From assembly GCF_017571525.1 (NCBI RefSeq), contig NZ_JAGETY010000001.1:558001-622000 (forward strand): 64,000 nt of DNA. The letters are read 5' to 3'. Below the pieces are notes generated by a model. That model ran no database searches, was not told the origin of the DNA, and saw only the letters and a list, made by a program, of their open reading frames with translations. Below are positions 8,961-17,788 of the stretch, piece after piece (position 1 is the first letter of the stretch; every line of letters starts with the position of its first letter). The position numbers and the translations under genes were made by a program. This DNA is from Hymenobacter sp. BT559 (lineage in GTDB: Bacteria > Bacteroidota > Bacteroidia > Cytophagales > Hymenobacteraceae).

Positions 8961-11900
8961 ATGAAGCCAACTGCCGACCTCGGCGGCCCGCCCAGCCTGC
9001 CGCCTGCCGAGACGGCTCCCATCGCCGCCGAGTCGGTAACGCCCCGGCCCACTGCCCGCAGCCCCAAAGTAGGCCCTGGCCGGCGTAGCTCCGATAGGTT
9101 TCCGGTGGTGGCGCTCTGCGGCTCGGCCGGCGCCCTCGAAGCGTTTGAGCGGTTTTTTGCTCACCTGCCCCCTAGCAGCGGCTTGGCTTTTGTGGTGGTA
9201 GTGCATCGCGCCCCCGACCCCGAGCAGAGCGACGCACTTACGCAGGTGCTGCAGGGCTTTACGCAGCTGCCCGTGGCTGAGGCCCACGATGGCCTGCGCG
9301 TGCGCCCCAACCACGTCTACGTTATTCCGCCGGGCCACGACCTGAGCCTGCTGCACGGCAGCCTGTTTTTGCTCAAGCCTACGCAGCCGGCCAGCCGCCG
9401 CCTGCCCATCGACTTCTTTCTGCAAACGCTGGCCAAGGATGTGGGCGAGCGCGCCGTGTGCATCATCTTCTCGGGGCTGGGCTCCGATGGCACCATCGGC
9501 CTGAAGATGGTGATGGAAAACTTCGGCATGGTGATGGCCCAGGACCCCGAAACGGCCGCCTTCGACGCCATGCCCCGCGCCGCCATGGCCACCGAGTTTG
9601 TCGATTTTGTGCTCGCCCCCGAGCTCATGCCCACTCAGCTGCTCGACTACCTCGAGCGCCCGCTGGAGGTGCGCCCCCTGCGCAACGCCGACGAAGAAAC
9701 GGCTAGCCAGCCCAGCCACGCGCTCCAGAAAATCTTCCTGCTCATTCGCAACCAGACCGGCCACGACTTCAGCTTTTACAAGCGCAACACGGTGTTTCGG
9801 CGCATCGAGCGGCGCATGAACTCGCACCAGATTCGGGAGTTTACGCACTACGTGCGCTACCTGCAGGAAAACCCCGCCGAGGTCGAGCTGCTGTTTCACG
9901 AGCTGCTGATTGGCGTGACCAAGTTTTTCCGCGACCCTGAGGCCTTTGCCAGCCTCAAAGAGCACCTGCGGCCCATCCTGGCCGACAAGGAGCCCGACAG
10001 CACCGTGCGGGTGTGGGCGCCCGGCTGCTCGACCGGCGAAGAAGCTTACTCGCTGGCCATGACGCTCTTCGAGTGCCTCGGCGAGCTAGCCCCCGACCGC
10101 CACCTCAAGCTCCAGATTTTTGCCACCGACATCTCGCCCGACGGCATATCCTTTGCCCGGGTGGGCCAGTACAGCGAAAACATCGAGGCCGACGTGAGTC
10201 CGGCCCGGCTAGCCCGGTTTTTTCAAAAAGCCGACGGCCACTACCAGATTCGCAAGGAAGTGCGCGACGTAGTGGTGTTTGCCCTGCACAACATCAACAA
10301 GGACGCGCCCTTCATCAAGCTCGACCTGCTGGTGTGCCGCAACCTGCTCATCTACCTCAACGCCGAGCTGCAGCGCAGCCTGCTGCCCGTGTTTCACTAC
10401 GCGCTCAACCCCAAGGGCTTGCTGTTTTTGGGGCCTAGCGAAAACATCACCGGCTACCACGACCTGTTTCAGCCCCTGGATGTGAAGTGGAAAATATCGC
10501 GGCGCAGCACCCAGCCCGCATCGTTGCCCCACCTCATCAAATTTCCTTTTTCTCTGGCGCGCCACTCGGCCGCGCCCCCGACCACGGCCCTCATGTCCGC
10601 CTCTACCCCCCACCACCGCCAGAACAGCACATTTGCGGCGCTGGTCCAGAAAAAGCTGCTCCAGTCCTACGCCCCGCCCGCCGTGGTCATCAATACCAAG
10701 GGCGAGATTCTGTACGTGAACGGGCGCACCGGCAAGTACCTCGAGCCAGCCCCCGGCCTCAGCGGCATGAACCTCTTCGAGATGGCCCGCGAAGAGCTCA
10801 ACTTTGAGATAAGCGGCGCCGTGCACCGCGCCACCCAAAGCCAGGAAGACGTGACCGTAGACAACGTGCGCGTGCGCACCGACACCGGCCAGCAGCTGCT
10901 GCGCCTGAGCGTGTGGCACCTGAGCGGCTCGGAAGCCCTGGCCGGCCTGCTGCTGGTGGTGTTTGAAGACCAGCCCACCCCGCGCAAGGTGCGCCTGGCC
11001 AAGAAAAGCCCCCAGCAAGACAGCGAGCACCGCGATGCCGTGGTGGCCGCCCTCGACAAAGAGCTGCAATACACCAAGCACCGCCTCCAAACCACCGTGG
11101 AGGAGATGGAAAGCAGCCTCGAAGAGCTGAAAAGCACCAACGAGGAGCTGCAAAGCGCCAACGAGGAGCTGCAAAGCACCAACGAGGAGGCCATGACCAA
11201 CAAGGAGGAAATGCAGAGCCTCAACGAGGAACTGATGACCCTCAACATGCAGTACCTGGCCAAAACCGAGGAGCTCGGCCAAACGGCCAACGATATGAAA
11301 AACCTGCTTGATGCCACCGAGATAGCCATTATCTTCCTGGATAATGACTTGGTCATCAAGCGGTTTACGCCGCAGGTAGGGCGCATCATCAGCCTGCTGC
11401 CCACCGATGTGGGCCGGCCGCTAGCCCACTTCACCAGCAGCCTGCGCTCCGAGCACCTGCTGCGCGATGTGCAGCAGGTGCTCGACCGCCTCACCAGCAT
11501 CGAAACCAGCATCCAGACCACGCGCGGCGAGTGGTACACCATGCGCATCCTGCCCTACCGCTCGCTCGACAACTACATCAACGGGGCGGTGCTCACCTTC
11601 ACCGACATCACGGCCCTGAAGCTGCTCGAAGCCCGCCTGCAGGAAACTGCCCGCTTTGCCGAAAGCATGCTGGCCACCGTGCGCGAGCCCCAGCTAGCCC
11701 TCGATGCCAGCCTCACCATCGTGAGTGCCAACCAGGCCTTTGCCGACATTGTGCGCGAGCCGCTGGCTGCCCTGGCCGGCCGGCCGCTGGCCAGCCTGGG
11801 CGGCATGTGGCAGCAGCCGGCCCTGCAGCAGCAGCTGCAGCAGCTGCTCGACCCGGCCGTGCCCACTTCCGACTTCGATGGCCTGGCGCTGGAGGGCGAG

Positions 11901-12014
11901 CTGCCCGGCCAGGGCCGGCGCCGGGTGGTGCTCTACGGCAGCCGCCTGCTGCACCACGGCCAGGCCACCGGCCAGCTGATGCTGGCCGTGCGCGAAGTAG
12001 CTAAAGCAACGTAA
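8961..12014 (+). CDS. CheB-CheR-PAS fusion signalling protein
   Basis: 1017 residues, from the ATG after the sequence AAGGAAGT. Domain order: CheB methylesterase at ~45-235 (Ser55 in CGSAGAL, His in VVVHRAP, Asp in GLGSDGT, all present); CheR N-terminal helical domain (FYKRNTVFRRIERRM) and CheR methyltransferase (SAM loop VWAPGCSTGEEAYSLA) at ~255-520; a PAS-like domain near 570-660; a coiled coil of repeated TNEELQS heptads near 700-770; a second PAS-like domain (ATEIAIIFLDNDLVIKRF); a third PAS-like C-terminus. There is no kinase domain. Opposing methyl-ester activities in one chain are known for this family, usually beside a PAS histidine kinase, as at 14094 here. The methylated target is unknown. 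Confidence 0.92.
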   Translation: MKPTADLGGPPSLPPAETAPIAAESVTPRPTARSPKVGPGRRSSDRFPVVALCGSAGALEAFERFFAHLPPSSGLAFVVVVHRAPDPEQSDALTQVLQGFTQLPVAEAHDGLRVRPNHVYVIPPGHDLSLLHGSLFLLKPTQPASRRLPIDFFLQTLAKDVGERAVCIIFSGLGSDGTIGLKMVMENFGMVMAQDPETAAFDAMPRAAMATEFVDFVLAPELMPTQLLDYLERPLEVRPLRNADEETASQPSHALQKIFLLIRNQTGHDFSFYKRNTVFRRIERRMNSHQIREFTHYVRYLQENPAEVELLFHELLIGVTKFFRDPEAFASLKEHLRPILADKEPDSTVRVWAPGCSTGEEAYSLAMTLFECLGELAPDRHLKLQIFATDISPDGISFARVGQYSENIEADVSPARLARFFQKADGHYQIRKEVRDVVVFALHNINKDAPFIKLDLLVCRNLLIYLNAELQRSLLPVFHYALNPKGLLFLGPSENITGYHDLFQPLDVKWKISRRSTQPASLPHLIKFPFSLARHSAAPPTTALMSASTPHHRQNSTFAALVQKKLLQSYAPPAVVINTKGEILYVNGRTGKYLEPAPGLSGMNLFEMAREELNFEISGAVHRATQSQEDVTVDNVRVRTDTGQQLLRLSVWHLSGSEALAGLLLVVFEDQPTPRKVRLAKKSPQQDSEHRDAVVAALDKELQYTKHRLQTTVEEMESSLEELKSTNEELQSANEELQSTNEEAMTNKEEMQSLNEELMTLNMQYLAKTEELGQTANDMKNLLDATEIAIIFLDNDLVIKRFTPQVGRIISLLPTDVGRPLAHFTSSLRSEHLLRDVQQVLDRLTSIETSIQTTRGEWYTMRILPYRSLDNYINGAVLTFTDITALKLLEARLQETARFAESMLATVREPQLALDASLTIVSANQAFADIVREPLAALAGRPLASLGGMWQQPALQQQLQQLLDPAVPTSDFDGLALEGELPGQGRRRVVLYGSRLLHHGQATGQLMLAVREVAKAT

Positions 12015-12088
12015 AAGCCTGCGCTCCAAGGCATAACTCAGCTAGCGCCAGCGAAGAGGCGGTAAGCTGCCGAGCCCAAAAGGGGAGC

Positions 12089-12123
12089 CCTTCCGGCTCC
12101 GCGGCGCCGGCCGAGCCGGAAGG
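12089..12123. terminator. 11-bp hairpin between convergent genes
   Basis: CCTTCCGGCTC (12089-12099) pairs perfectly with GAGCCGGAAGG (12113-12123). It lies between the CheB/CheR gene and the convergent STAS-like gene. No T run follows. Confidence 0.45.
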
Positions 12124-12192
12124 CGCAGGTACTACAGCGGGTGCGGGCCCGCCAAACAGCCGACATATGGGGGTTTTGGCGGCAGCCAGGGC

Positions 12193-12528
12193 CTAGCCGG
12201 CCTGGGCGCGCTGTAGCGCGGCGGCCTCTTCGTAGGTAGGCGCCAGATACAGCTCGGCCAGGGCGGCCGAGTGGGCCAGCCGGGCGGGCACATGGCACAG
12301 CACCAGCTGCGCCTGTTGCCGCTGCAAGCGGCGGTGGCAGGCATGCAGCAGCCGTATGGCGGTGGCCGAAAGCGTATGCAGCAGGCGGCAGTCGACCCAC
12401 ACGGCGCGCTTGCCGCTACGCATGGCGCACCGTAGCTGCCAGGCCAGCGGCAGCTCGGACGTAGTGGGGTCGTGGGCGGGCACCAGCAGGTAGGCCTGGG
12501 GCAGCAGTTCGTAGTACGCTATCAGCAT
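12193..12528 (-). CDS. STAS-like protein (paralogue 1 of 3)
   Basis: 111 residues from the ATG at 12528 (MLIAYYELLPQ); the frame is open to 12633 but that extension is Cys-rich and unlike the paralogues. The core aligns with the STAS/anti-anti-sigma fold: a beta strand (YLLVPA), helix, AVWVDCRLLHTLSATAIRLL in place of the family pattern vvlDlsgvtfiDSsGlgaL, then helix and QAQLVLCHVPARL. The usual phosphorylated Ser (second residue of DS) is Ala here and the preceding Asp is Ser. The same core recurs at 16597 and 27431. No anti-sigma kinase or phosphatase is adjacent. Probably a cytosolic binding module; partner unknown. Confidence 0.65.
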   Translation of the reverse strand: MLIAYYELLPQAYLLVPAHDPTTSELPLAWQLRCAMRSGKRAVWVDCRLLHTLSATAIRLLHACHRRLQRQQAQLVLCHVPARLAHSAALAELYLAPTYEEAAALQRAQAG

Positions 12529-13167
12529 GGGAAGGCAGGGGCTACAGCTAAAAACCAATAGGCAGCCAGAGCAGCTGAGGCCACCCGGCCAGGCACTGCA
12601 AAGCTCGGAGCCAGCGCGAATTGGCTTACCCATTTAAGTACTTATTTCACGTATGCGTTCTGCGTAAAAACACAATTGCTAGAAACGCCATTTCGCTGCT
12701 TGGTGAGGCTCCTTTGCGCAGTAGCCGGCCCCGGTTGGGCTAGCTGGGTGCCGGGCTAAAGGCTGAAAAACTAAGCTAGCTTCGGCCGTTTAGCAGCCTG
12801 AAAATGAAGGATAAATAGGGGGCGGAGCCAAACGGATTCGGTAAGTAAAGCTATCGACAAACGCTTTAAAAGATGTTGACAGTCAGGCGTATATACGATG
12901 AAAAGGCAAATCGACCGTTCTTCGGGCAGCACAGCGGATACGTTTCTGGCAGCGCCCTGCGGGGCGGTGGCTGCACGATATACGGAGGCAGCTTGCCCCG
13001 GCTGCACGAAACCCGTAGCAGCCTTGCGGAAATGCCGTAGCGCCTTTCCGTAGAAAGCCTCATTTATTGGCTTAAACCCTTAAAATGCAAAATAATCTTA
13101 ATCCAGCCGCAGACTTGCCTCGTTAAAGCCACCGAAGTTTTCTCTCACCCTTTACCCTTTTTCACTC
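12529..13167. other. 639-bp gap without a supported gene
   Basis: Two overlapping minus-strand frames (12771-13007 and 12866-13063) occur but show no motif, no good start context and no coding bias. The stretch is AT-richer toward 13070-13160, which fits a promoter and leader for the KGG gene at 13168. No clear TAnnTTTG box was seen. Confidence 0.45.
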
Positions 13168-13641
13168 ATGGCAGACAACCAAAATAACACCCGTGGCGGC
13201 AGCTCGGAGCAGCACGCCGAAGCTGGCCGTCAGAGCCACAAAAACCAACAAGGTGGCGAGCAGGGCGGTGGCCAGCGCGGCGGTAGCTCAGAGCAACACG
13301 CCGAAGCCGGCCGTCAGAGCCATAAGAATCAGCAGGACGGTGGCGGACAAGGCGGTGGCCAGCGTGGCGGCAGCTCGGAGCAGCATGCCGAAGCCGGCCG
13401 CAAAGGCGGTGAGGCCAGCCATGGGGGCGGCAACCAGGGCGGCGGCAACCAGGGCGGCGGTGGCCGCGGCTTTGCCGGCATGGACCCCGAAGAGCAGCGC
13501 CGCATAGCCAGCGAAGGCGGCAAAGCTGCCCACGAGAGCGGCCACGCCCACGAGTTCAACTCGGAAGAAGCCCGCGAAGCCGGCCGCAAAGGCGGCGAGG
13601 CGAGCCACGGGGGCGGCAACCAGGGCGGCGGTAACCGCTAG
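13168..13641 (+). CDS. KGG-repeat stress-type protein
   Basis: 157 residues, highly hydrophilic, Gly/Gln/Ser/His-rich, no membrane segment. Three near-identical ~33-residue units (GGSSEQHAEAGRQSHKNQQ) are followed by GRKGGEASHGGGNQGGG, then FAGMDPEEQRRIASEGGKAAHESG and a second GRKGGEASHGGG. The (S/R)(E/K)GG-(K/E)A pattern is the KGG motif of GsiB-like general stress proteins, thought to be hydrophilin-like. The middle module FAGMDPEEQRRIASEGGKA is repeated almost exactly in the shorter protein at 28191. Expression under stress is inferred from the family. It lies between a STAS-like gene and a histidine kinase. Confidence 0.85.
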   Translation: MADNQNNTRGGSSEQHAEAGRQSHKNQQGGEQGGGQRGGSSEQHAEAGRQSHKNQQDGGGQGGGQRGGSSEQHAEAGRKGGEASHGGGNQGGGNQGGGGRGFAGMDPEEQRRIASEGGKAAHESGHAHEFNSEEAREAGRKGGEASHGGGNQGGGNR

Positions 13642-14093
13642 CCCTGGCATAGCCCGGCCCTCGGGCCCAACCCTACCGCCGGGTCTCCGCAAGGGGCCCG
13701 GCGCGTTGGTGCTAGGGGGTAGCTACCTGAGGTAGCGCCTGCGCTGCGGCAGAAACGCGGCTATTTACCGAGGGCGGAGTGCAGCATACTGCCCTGGCGC
13801 GCAAAAACACGTAGCCAGCACGCGGCTGGTTAGCCCCGCAACGGTGGGCGAGCATCCTCTGGGCGCACGCCTTCCGGCCGACCATGAGCTGGTGCCCGCC
13901 AGGGCTGCCTGCGTTCTGGCCGCTGCCGGTTTTGGTAGCGGCGGGTGGGGTTAAGCGCCAGCAGCCTACTCCGGAAGCTGCGCAGCTTACCGGGCCCGGG
14001 CTGGCCAGCAGCCCAGGGTATTTCGCAGGCGTGGTACTATCTTGCGCTAACTGTCGCATTCAGGCTTTGTTACTAGCTACCGCCTGATTTTCA
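13642..14093 (+). other. 452-bp gap with a promoter-like box
   Basis: No supported gene. A 115-codon minus-strand frame and a 67-codon plus-strand frame look like chance. TATCTTGC at 14038-14045, a form also seen before 59143 and 63347, lies 48 bases before the kinase start at 14094 and may be its -7 box. Confidence 0.4.
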
Positions 14094-16460
14094 ATGGATA
14101 AGCCCAGCCGTTCCACCGTTCCTCTCATCGACCACCGTGCGGCCTTGCGCAGCCTGCGCGAGCGCGCCGAGCGCCGCCGGCTGGTGTCAGAAAGCTTGCC
14201 GCCTACTACTTCTGCCGAGGTGAAGCGCTTGGTGCAAGAGCTGCAAGTGCACCAGATAGAGCTCGAAATGCAGTATGAGGAGCTGCTGGTGCTGCAAGCC
14301 GAAGCCGAGCGTAGCCGGATGCAATATGTTGAGCTATACGATTTTGCGCCAGTAGGCTACTGTACCCTGGCCGCCAATGGCACGCTACTGCAGCTCAACC
14401 TGTGCACCAGCCAGCTGCTGGGCCAGGAGCGCCGGCAGCTGCTGGGCCGGCGGCTAGCCCTGTTTGTGGTGCCGGCCGAGCGCCACTTGTTTGCTGATTT
14501 TCTGAGCCAGCTCTGGGCGGCGCCAGGCCAGCGCCGCAGCTGTGAGCTGACCATGCGGGGCCCCCGGGAGGAGCTGTTTTATGCCCAGCTTGAGGGGGTA
14601 GCTACGCCCGAAAGCGACGACGAGACCCAACCTCCCAGCAGCTGCCGGCTGGCGCTGTTCGATGTGACGGCCCGCCGCCAGGCCACCGACCAGCTAGGGG
14701 CTAGCGAAGCGCGCTTTCGGGCCACCTTCGAGCAAGCCCGCGACGGCATGCTGCTGCTCGATAACCAGTGCTTTACTGATATCAACCCGGTGGGCTTGCA
14801 CCTGCTGGGCATTCTCGACAAAAGCCAGGTGCTGGGCCGGCCGCTGGCGTCGTTCTGGCCCGAGATGCAGCCTAATGGGCGCCGCTCGCTCGATGTGCTC
14901 ATGCAGTGCCTGCACACAGCCCAAACGCAGGGCTGGTGCCGCCTCGAATGGATGCGCTACAGCCCGGCCGGTGAGGAAATATGGGACGAAATGTCGTTTA
15001 ACCCGGTAGTGGTCAATGGCTTGTCGCTGATGCACGCCTCGTGGCGAGATGTCACGGCCCGCAAGCTGGGCGAGCAGCTGCTGCAAGAAAGCGAAAGCCG
15101 CCTGCAATTGGCCCTAGCCGCCGCCAACACTGGGGTCTGGGCCTGGGAACCCGCCTCCGACGTGCTCTACCAAGACGCCCGCGCCCAGGAAATACTGGGC
15201 CTGGTGCCGCCCGAAGCCGACCGGCCGTTGGTGCCCTTTGCCCAGCTGCGACAAGCGCTGCACCCCACCGATGCTGCCCGTGTGGAAGAAGCCCTAGCCG
15301 TAGCCCAACGCGAACACTCGGTAGTAGATATAGAGCACCGGCTGCTGCGCCCCGATGGCAGCGTGCGCCACGTGGCATCTATGGGCCGCTTCAGCTACGA
15401 CGAGCATACCGGGCAGCCCCTGCGCTTTGTGGGCCTGGTGCGCGACATCACGGCCCGCCGCCAAACCGAAGAAGCGCTCGGCTCCCGCAATCGGCTGCTA
15501 GGCAGCATCCTGCAAAACCTGCCGGTACTGGTGGCCCGCCTGGGGCCCGACGGCCGTTTCCGCGAGCACGTGGGCCAGGCCGTGGGCCGCATGCACCTGG
15601 CCGAAAACGAGCTGGTGGGCCAGCTAGCCGCCGAGGTGTTTCCGCACAGCGCCTCCCACGTGCAGCGCCTGCTGGCCGGCGAGCGTCATAACTACGCGGT
15701 CAACGTCTTATATAATGGGCAGCCGGTTCATCTGCAATGCTTTGGCTTTTTCGACGAAGTGCAGCAGGAAGTGGTCATCTTCGCTCTCGACATCACCGAG
15801 CCCGAGCTGCTGAAGGAAGAAACTACCCGCCTGCGCCTGCGCCAGCAGCAGGAAGTGCTCTCGGCCATTCTCAGCACCCAGGAAGAAGAGCGCCGCCGCA
15901 TTGCCGAGGGCCTGCACAACGGCGTGGGCCAGCTGCTCTACGGCACCCGCCTGCACCTCGACACGCTGCCGCCCTCCGAGGGGGTGCGGGCCAGCCAGCA
16001 GCTGCTCAAAGAAGCCATCGAGGCCACCCGCAGCATCTCGTTTGAGCTCACGCCCAGCATCCTCGAAGACTTTGGGCTCGAAGTGGCCCTGCGCGAGCTG
16101 GTGAGCCGCATTCCAGCCAGCCTGTCGGTCGACCTGAACCTGCATGGGCTGGGCGAGCCGCTGCCGGGCCTGCTGGCCACGGCCGTGTACCGCATTGTGC
16201 AAGAGCTGCTCAACAACGTGATGAAGCACGCCCAGGCCCAGGAAGTGTTCGTGCAGGTATCGCGCGAAGAAAACCAGCTCCACCTGAGCGTGGAAGATGA
16301 TGGCGTGGGCTTCGATGCGGGCGCCGAGAGCAGCCTGACCGGCATCGGCCTGGCTGGCATCCGCACCCGCGTGGGGCTGCTGGGCGGCACCATAAGCATT
16401 AATTCGCGGCCCGGCCGGGGCACCGGCTTTTTCCTGAATGTGCCCGTGCCGGCCGCCTAG
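14094..16460 (+). CDS. Multi-PAS sensor histidine kinase, HisKA_3 (NarX/DesK-like) type
   Basis: 788 residues with no membrane segment, so probably cytosolic. The N-terminus has a coiled coil (VKRLVQELQVHQIELEMQY), then four PAS regions: FAPVGYCTLAANGTLLQLN; ARDGMLLLDNQCFTDINPVG; AANTGVWAWEPASDVLYQD with a PAC tail; and NLPVLVARLGPDGRFREHVG. The kinase core begins EEERRRIAEGLHNGVGQLL, with the phospho-accepting His at codon 608, the HisKA_3 pattern. The HATPase domain shows QELLNNVMKHA, DDGVGF and GIGLAGIRTRV. Such kinases pair with NarL/LuxR-type regulators, but none is adjacent; the nearest is the orphan at 28591. The input signal is unknown. It probably acts with the CheB/CheR fusion upstream, since such genes often cluster. 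Confidence 0.92.
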   Translation: MDKPSRSTVPLIDHRAALRSLRERAERRRLVSESLPPTTSAEVKRLVQELQVHQIELEMQYEELLVLQAEAERSRMQYVELYDFAPVGYCTLAANGTLLQLNLCTSQLLGQERRQLLGRRLALFVVPAERHLFADFLSQLWAAPGQRRSCELTMRGPREELFYAQLEGVATPESDDETQPPSSCRLALFDVTARRQATDQLGASEARFRATFEQARDGMLLLDNQCFTDINPVGLHLLGILDKSQVLGRPLASFWPEMQPNGRRSLDVLMQCLHTAQTQGWCRLEWMRYSPAGEEIWDEMSFNPVVVNGLSLMHASWRDVTARKLGEQLLQESESRLQLALAAANTGVWAWEPASDVLYQDARAQEILGLVPPEADRPLVPFAQLRQALHPTDAARVEEALAVAQREHSVVDIEHRLLRPDGSVRHVASMGRFSYDEHTGQPLRFVGLVRDITARRQTEEALGSRNRLLGSILQNLPVLVARLGPDGRFREHVGQAVGRMHLAENELVGQLAAEVFPHSASHVQRLLAGERHNYAVNVLYNGQPVHLQCFGFFDEVQQEVVIFALDITEPELLKEETTRLRLRQQQEVLSAILSTQEEERRRIAEGLHNGVGQLLYGTRLHLDTLPPSEGVRASQQLLKEAIEATRSISFELTPSILEDFGLEVALRELVSRIPASLSVDLNLHGLGEPLPGLLATAVYRIVQELLNNVMKHAQAQEVFVQVSREENQLHLSVEDDGVGFDAGAESSLTGIGLAGIRTRVGLLGGTISINSRPGRGTGFFLNVPVPAA

Positions 16461-16547
16461 CACCTGGGCAAACTATGGAGCAGAGTATCAATAGTATTAA
16501 CAGGAAAAATAAGGATTTTTGGGGTGGATTTTGTGGAAGCTATCCCC

Positions 16548-16555
16548 TAGCTTTG
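16548..16555 (+). promoter_or_regulatory. -7 box TAGCTTTG
   Basis: Exact match to TAnnTTTG, 41 bases before the ATG at 16597, in an AT-rich leader. It suggests the second STAS-like gene has its own promoter rather than reading through from the kinase. Confidence 0.5.
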
Positions 16556-16596
16556 TCTAACAAATTCATGCTTTAAACCTATTTGATTCCTGGGCT

Positions 16597-17001
16597 ATGG
16601 GAATAGCTACTACGTTTACAGTGCATGTAAGTAGCCAGCACACCAACGCAGGGTTAAGCCTACGCGGCAGTTGCCACAGCACCACCGCGGCCCGGCAGCT
16701 AGAGCAGGCCATTGCCGAGCTGATAACCGCGGGCATGCCCTTCATCTGGGTCGATTGTCGCTACCTGCTTTTTCTGAGTTGGCACGGGCAGCGGGCCATT
16801 TTCAACGCGCATCAGCGGGCCCGGCAGGCGGGCTGCACCGTGTACTGGTGTGGGTTTTCGGCCTCGGTGCTCGGCCAGCTGGCCGATACCGGCCTGCACC
16901 TACTGCTCAACTTGCTGCCCGCTGGCGGCTACCAAGGCCCTAACGCGCTGCTGCAAGAAGCCATTCCGGCGGCCCTGCCCACCCGGTCGTTTAAGCAGTA
17001 G
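16597..17001 (+). CDS. STAS-like protein (paralogue 2 of 3)
   Basis: 134 residues. TFTVHVSSQ forms the first strand, then LSLRGSCHSTTAARQLEQAI, FIWVDCRYLLFLSWHGQRAI, and a strand TVYWCGF followed by VLGQLADTGLHLLLNL, matching the strand-helix order of STAS domains along its whole length. At the usual DSsG site the residues are S-W-H-G, so the phosphorylatable Ser is absent. GLSLRGSC is shared exactly with the copy at 27431. It follows the histidine kinase by 136 bases and has its own -7 box. Partner and role unknown; a link with the kinase is inferred from position. Confidence 0.75.
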   Translation: MGIATTFTVHVSSQHTNAGLSLRGSCHSTTAARQLEQAIAELITAGMPFIWVDCRYLLFLSWHGQRAIFNAHQRARQAGCTVYWCGFSASVLGQLADTGLHLLLNLLPAGGYQGPNALLQEAIPAALPTRSFKQ

Positions 17002-17079
17002 GTGCTTGCAGCGGCCCAAGGCATCGTTTAACCGGTCAGATGGCTTTCGGCCGACCGACCGGGCGAGCTCCGAGCCGCT

Positions 17080-17190
17080 GCAAGTTTGAAAAGTCTTTGA
17101 GCCGCCGCAGGCCGGCCAGGGCCTTGGCATCGTCGGGCCTGATGAGCAGTACCTTATTGTAGAGGGCGCGGGCCTCGGCCTTTTTAACTA
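17080..17190 (-). pseudogene. Remnant of one TPR repeat
   Basis: On the minus strand this stretch reads KKAEARALYNKVLLIRPDDA followed by KALAGLRRL, a good single tetratricopeptide repeat. It has no usable start of its own: the frame runs upstream only through the antisense of the LytTR remnant, and it ends soon after. Most likely the surviving end of a larger TPR gene, head to head with the regulator fragment at 17177. Confidence 0.5.
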
Positions 17191-17618
17191 CGCGGAGTTT
17201 GTACGGGCTGCGCTCAAGGCCCGGGCTTTTTTGAGGCTGAGCTGCCAGTGGTACCCGCCGCGGCCGCAAAGGTCCCGCTAGCCCCACCCGAAGACCACAT
17301 CTACTTCAAAGTCTAGTACCGGCTTGTGCGCGTGATGCCGGCCGATATCCTCTACATCGAGGGCCTGAAAGACTACGTGAAGGTGCGCCTGCCTAGCCAG
17401 CTGCGGCCGCTGCGCGCGCCCATTAGCCTGCGCAGCATGGAGGGAAAGCTGCCGGCCGGCAAGTTTATGCGCATCCACCGCTCCTACATCGTGGGGCTCG
17501 ACCACGTAGCGGCCGTGGGCCGTTGCAAGTGCGCACCGAAACCTCGCCCGTAAGCGACGGCTACCGCGAAGCCGTCGCCCCTTTTTTGCCCGCTGGAAGT
17601 AGCCAGCTATCGCACTAA
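17177..17618 (+). pseudogene. Decayed LytTR-family response regulator
   Basis: Pieces of one regulator can be followed through three frames. NYAEFVRAALKARAF near 17182-17226 resembles the end of a receiver and its linker. EDHIYFKV then meets an in-frame TAG at 17314-17316, where related proteins continue without a break. YRLVRVMPADILYIEGLKDY to FMRIHRSYIVGLDHVAAV (17317-17520) is a nearly complete LytTR DNA-binding domain. A one-base loss near 17522 shifts the frame, after which RTETSPVSDGYREAVAPFL restores the usual C-terminus, ending at TAA 17616-17618. At least three lesions and no receiver core mean it cannot make a normal regulator. Confidence 0.8.
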
Positions 17619-17788
17619 AAGGGAGCCTGGCAGCGGTCCGCTGCGTGATGGGGTGAGCAGCCAGCGATGCATTACCCCCTCTGCTAGCCTCGGGCCAGTG
17701 GTTGCGCTAGGGCGGCCGAGCACCCCGAATAGTGCAAATATCCCTTCGCCGGCTTAGCTTAGAATATTCGCTAGTATAGCCGTGTGAT

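Noticed and set aside
8919..9965. 348-codon minus-strand frame opposite the CheB/CheR gene
   Set aside because: It is the antisense shadow of strongly conserved CheB codons in GC-rich DNA; its protein is His/Ala/Gly-rich with no motif. The same applies to 10209-11282 and 15708-16463.
12771..13063. Two overlapping minus-strand ORFs between the STAS-like and KGG genes
   Set aside because: No signal peptide, motif, start context or coding bias; the overlap in different frames argues for chance.
13712..14059. 115-codon minus-strand ORF before the histidine kinase
   Set aside because: Low-complexity composition with no recognisable fold; it covers the likely promoter of the 14094 gene.
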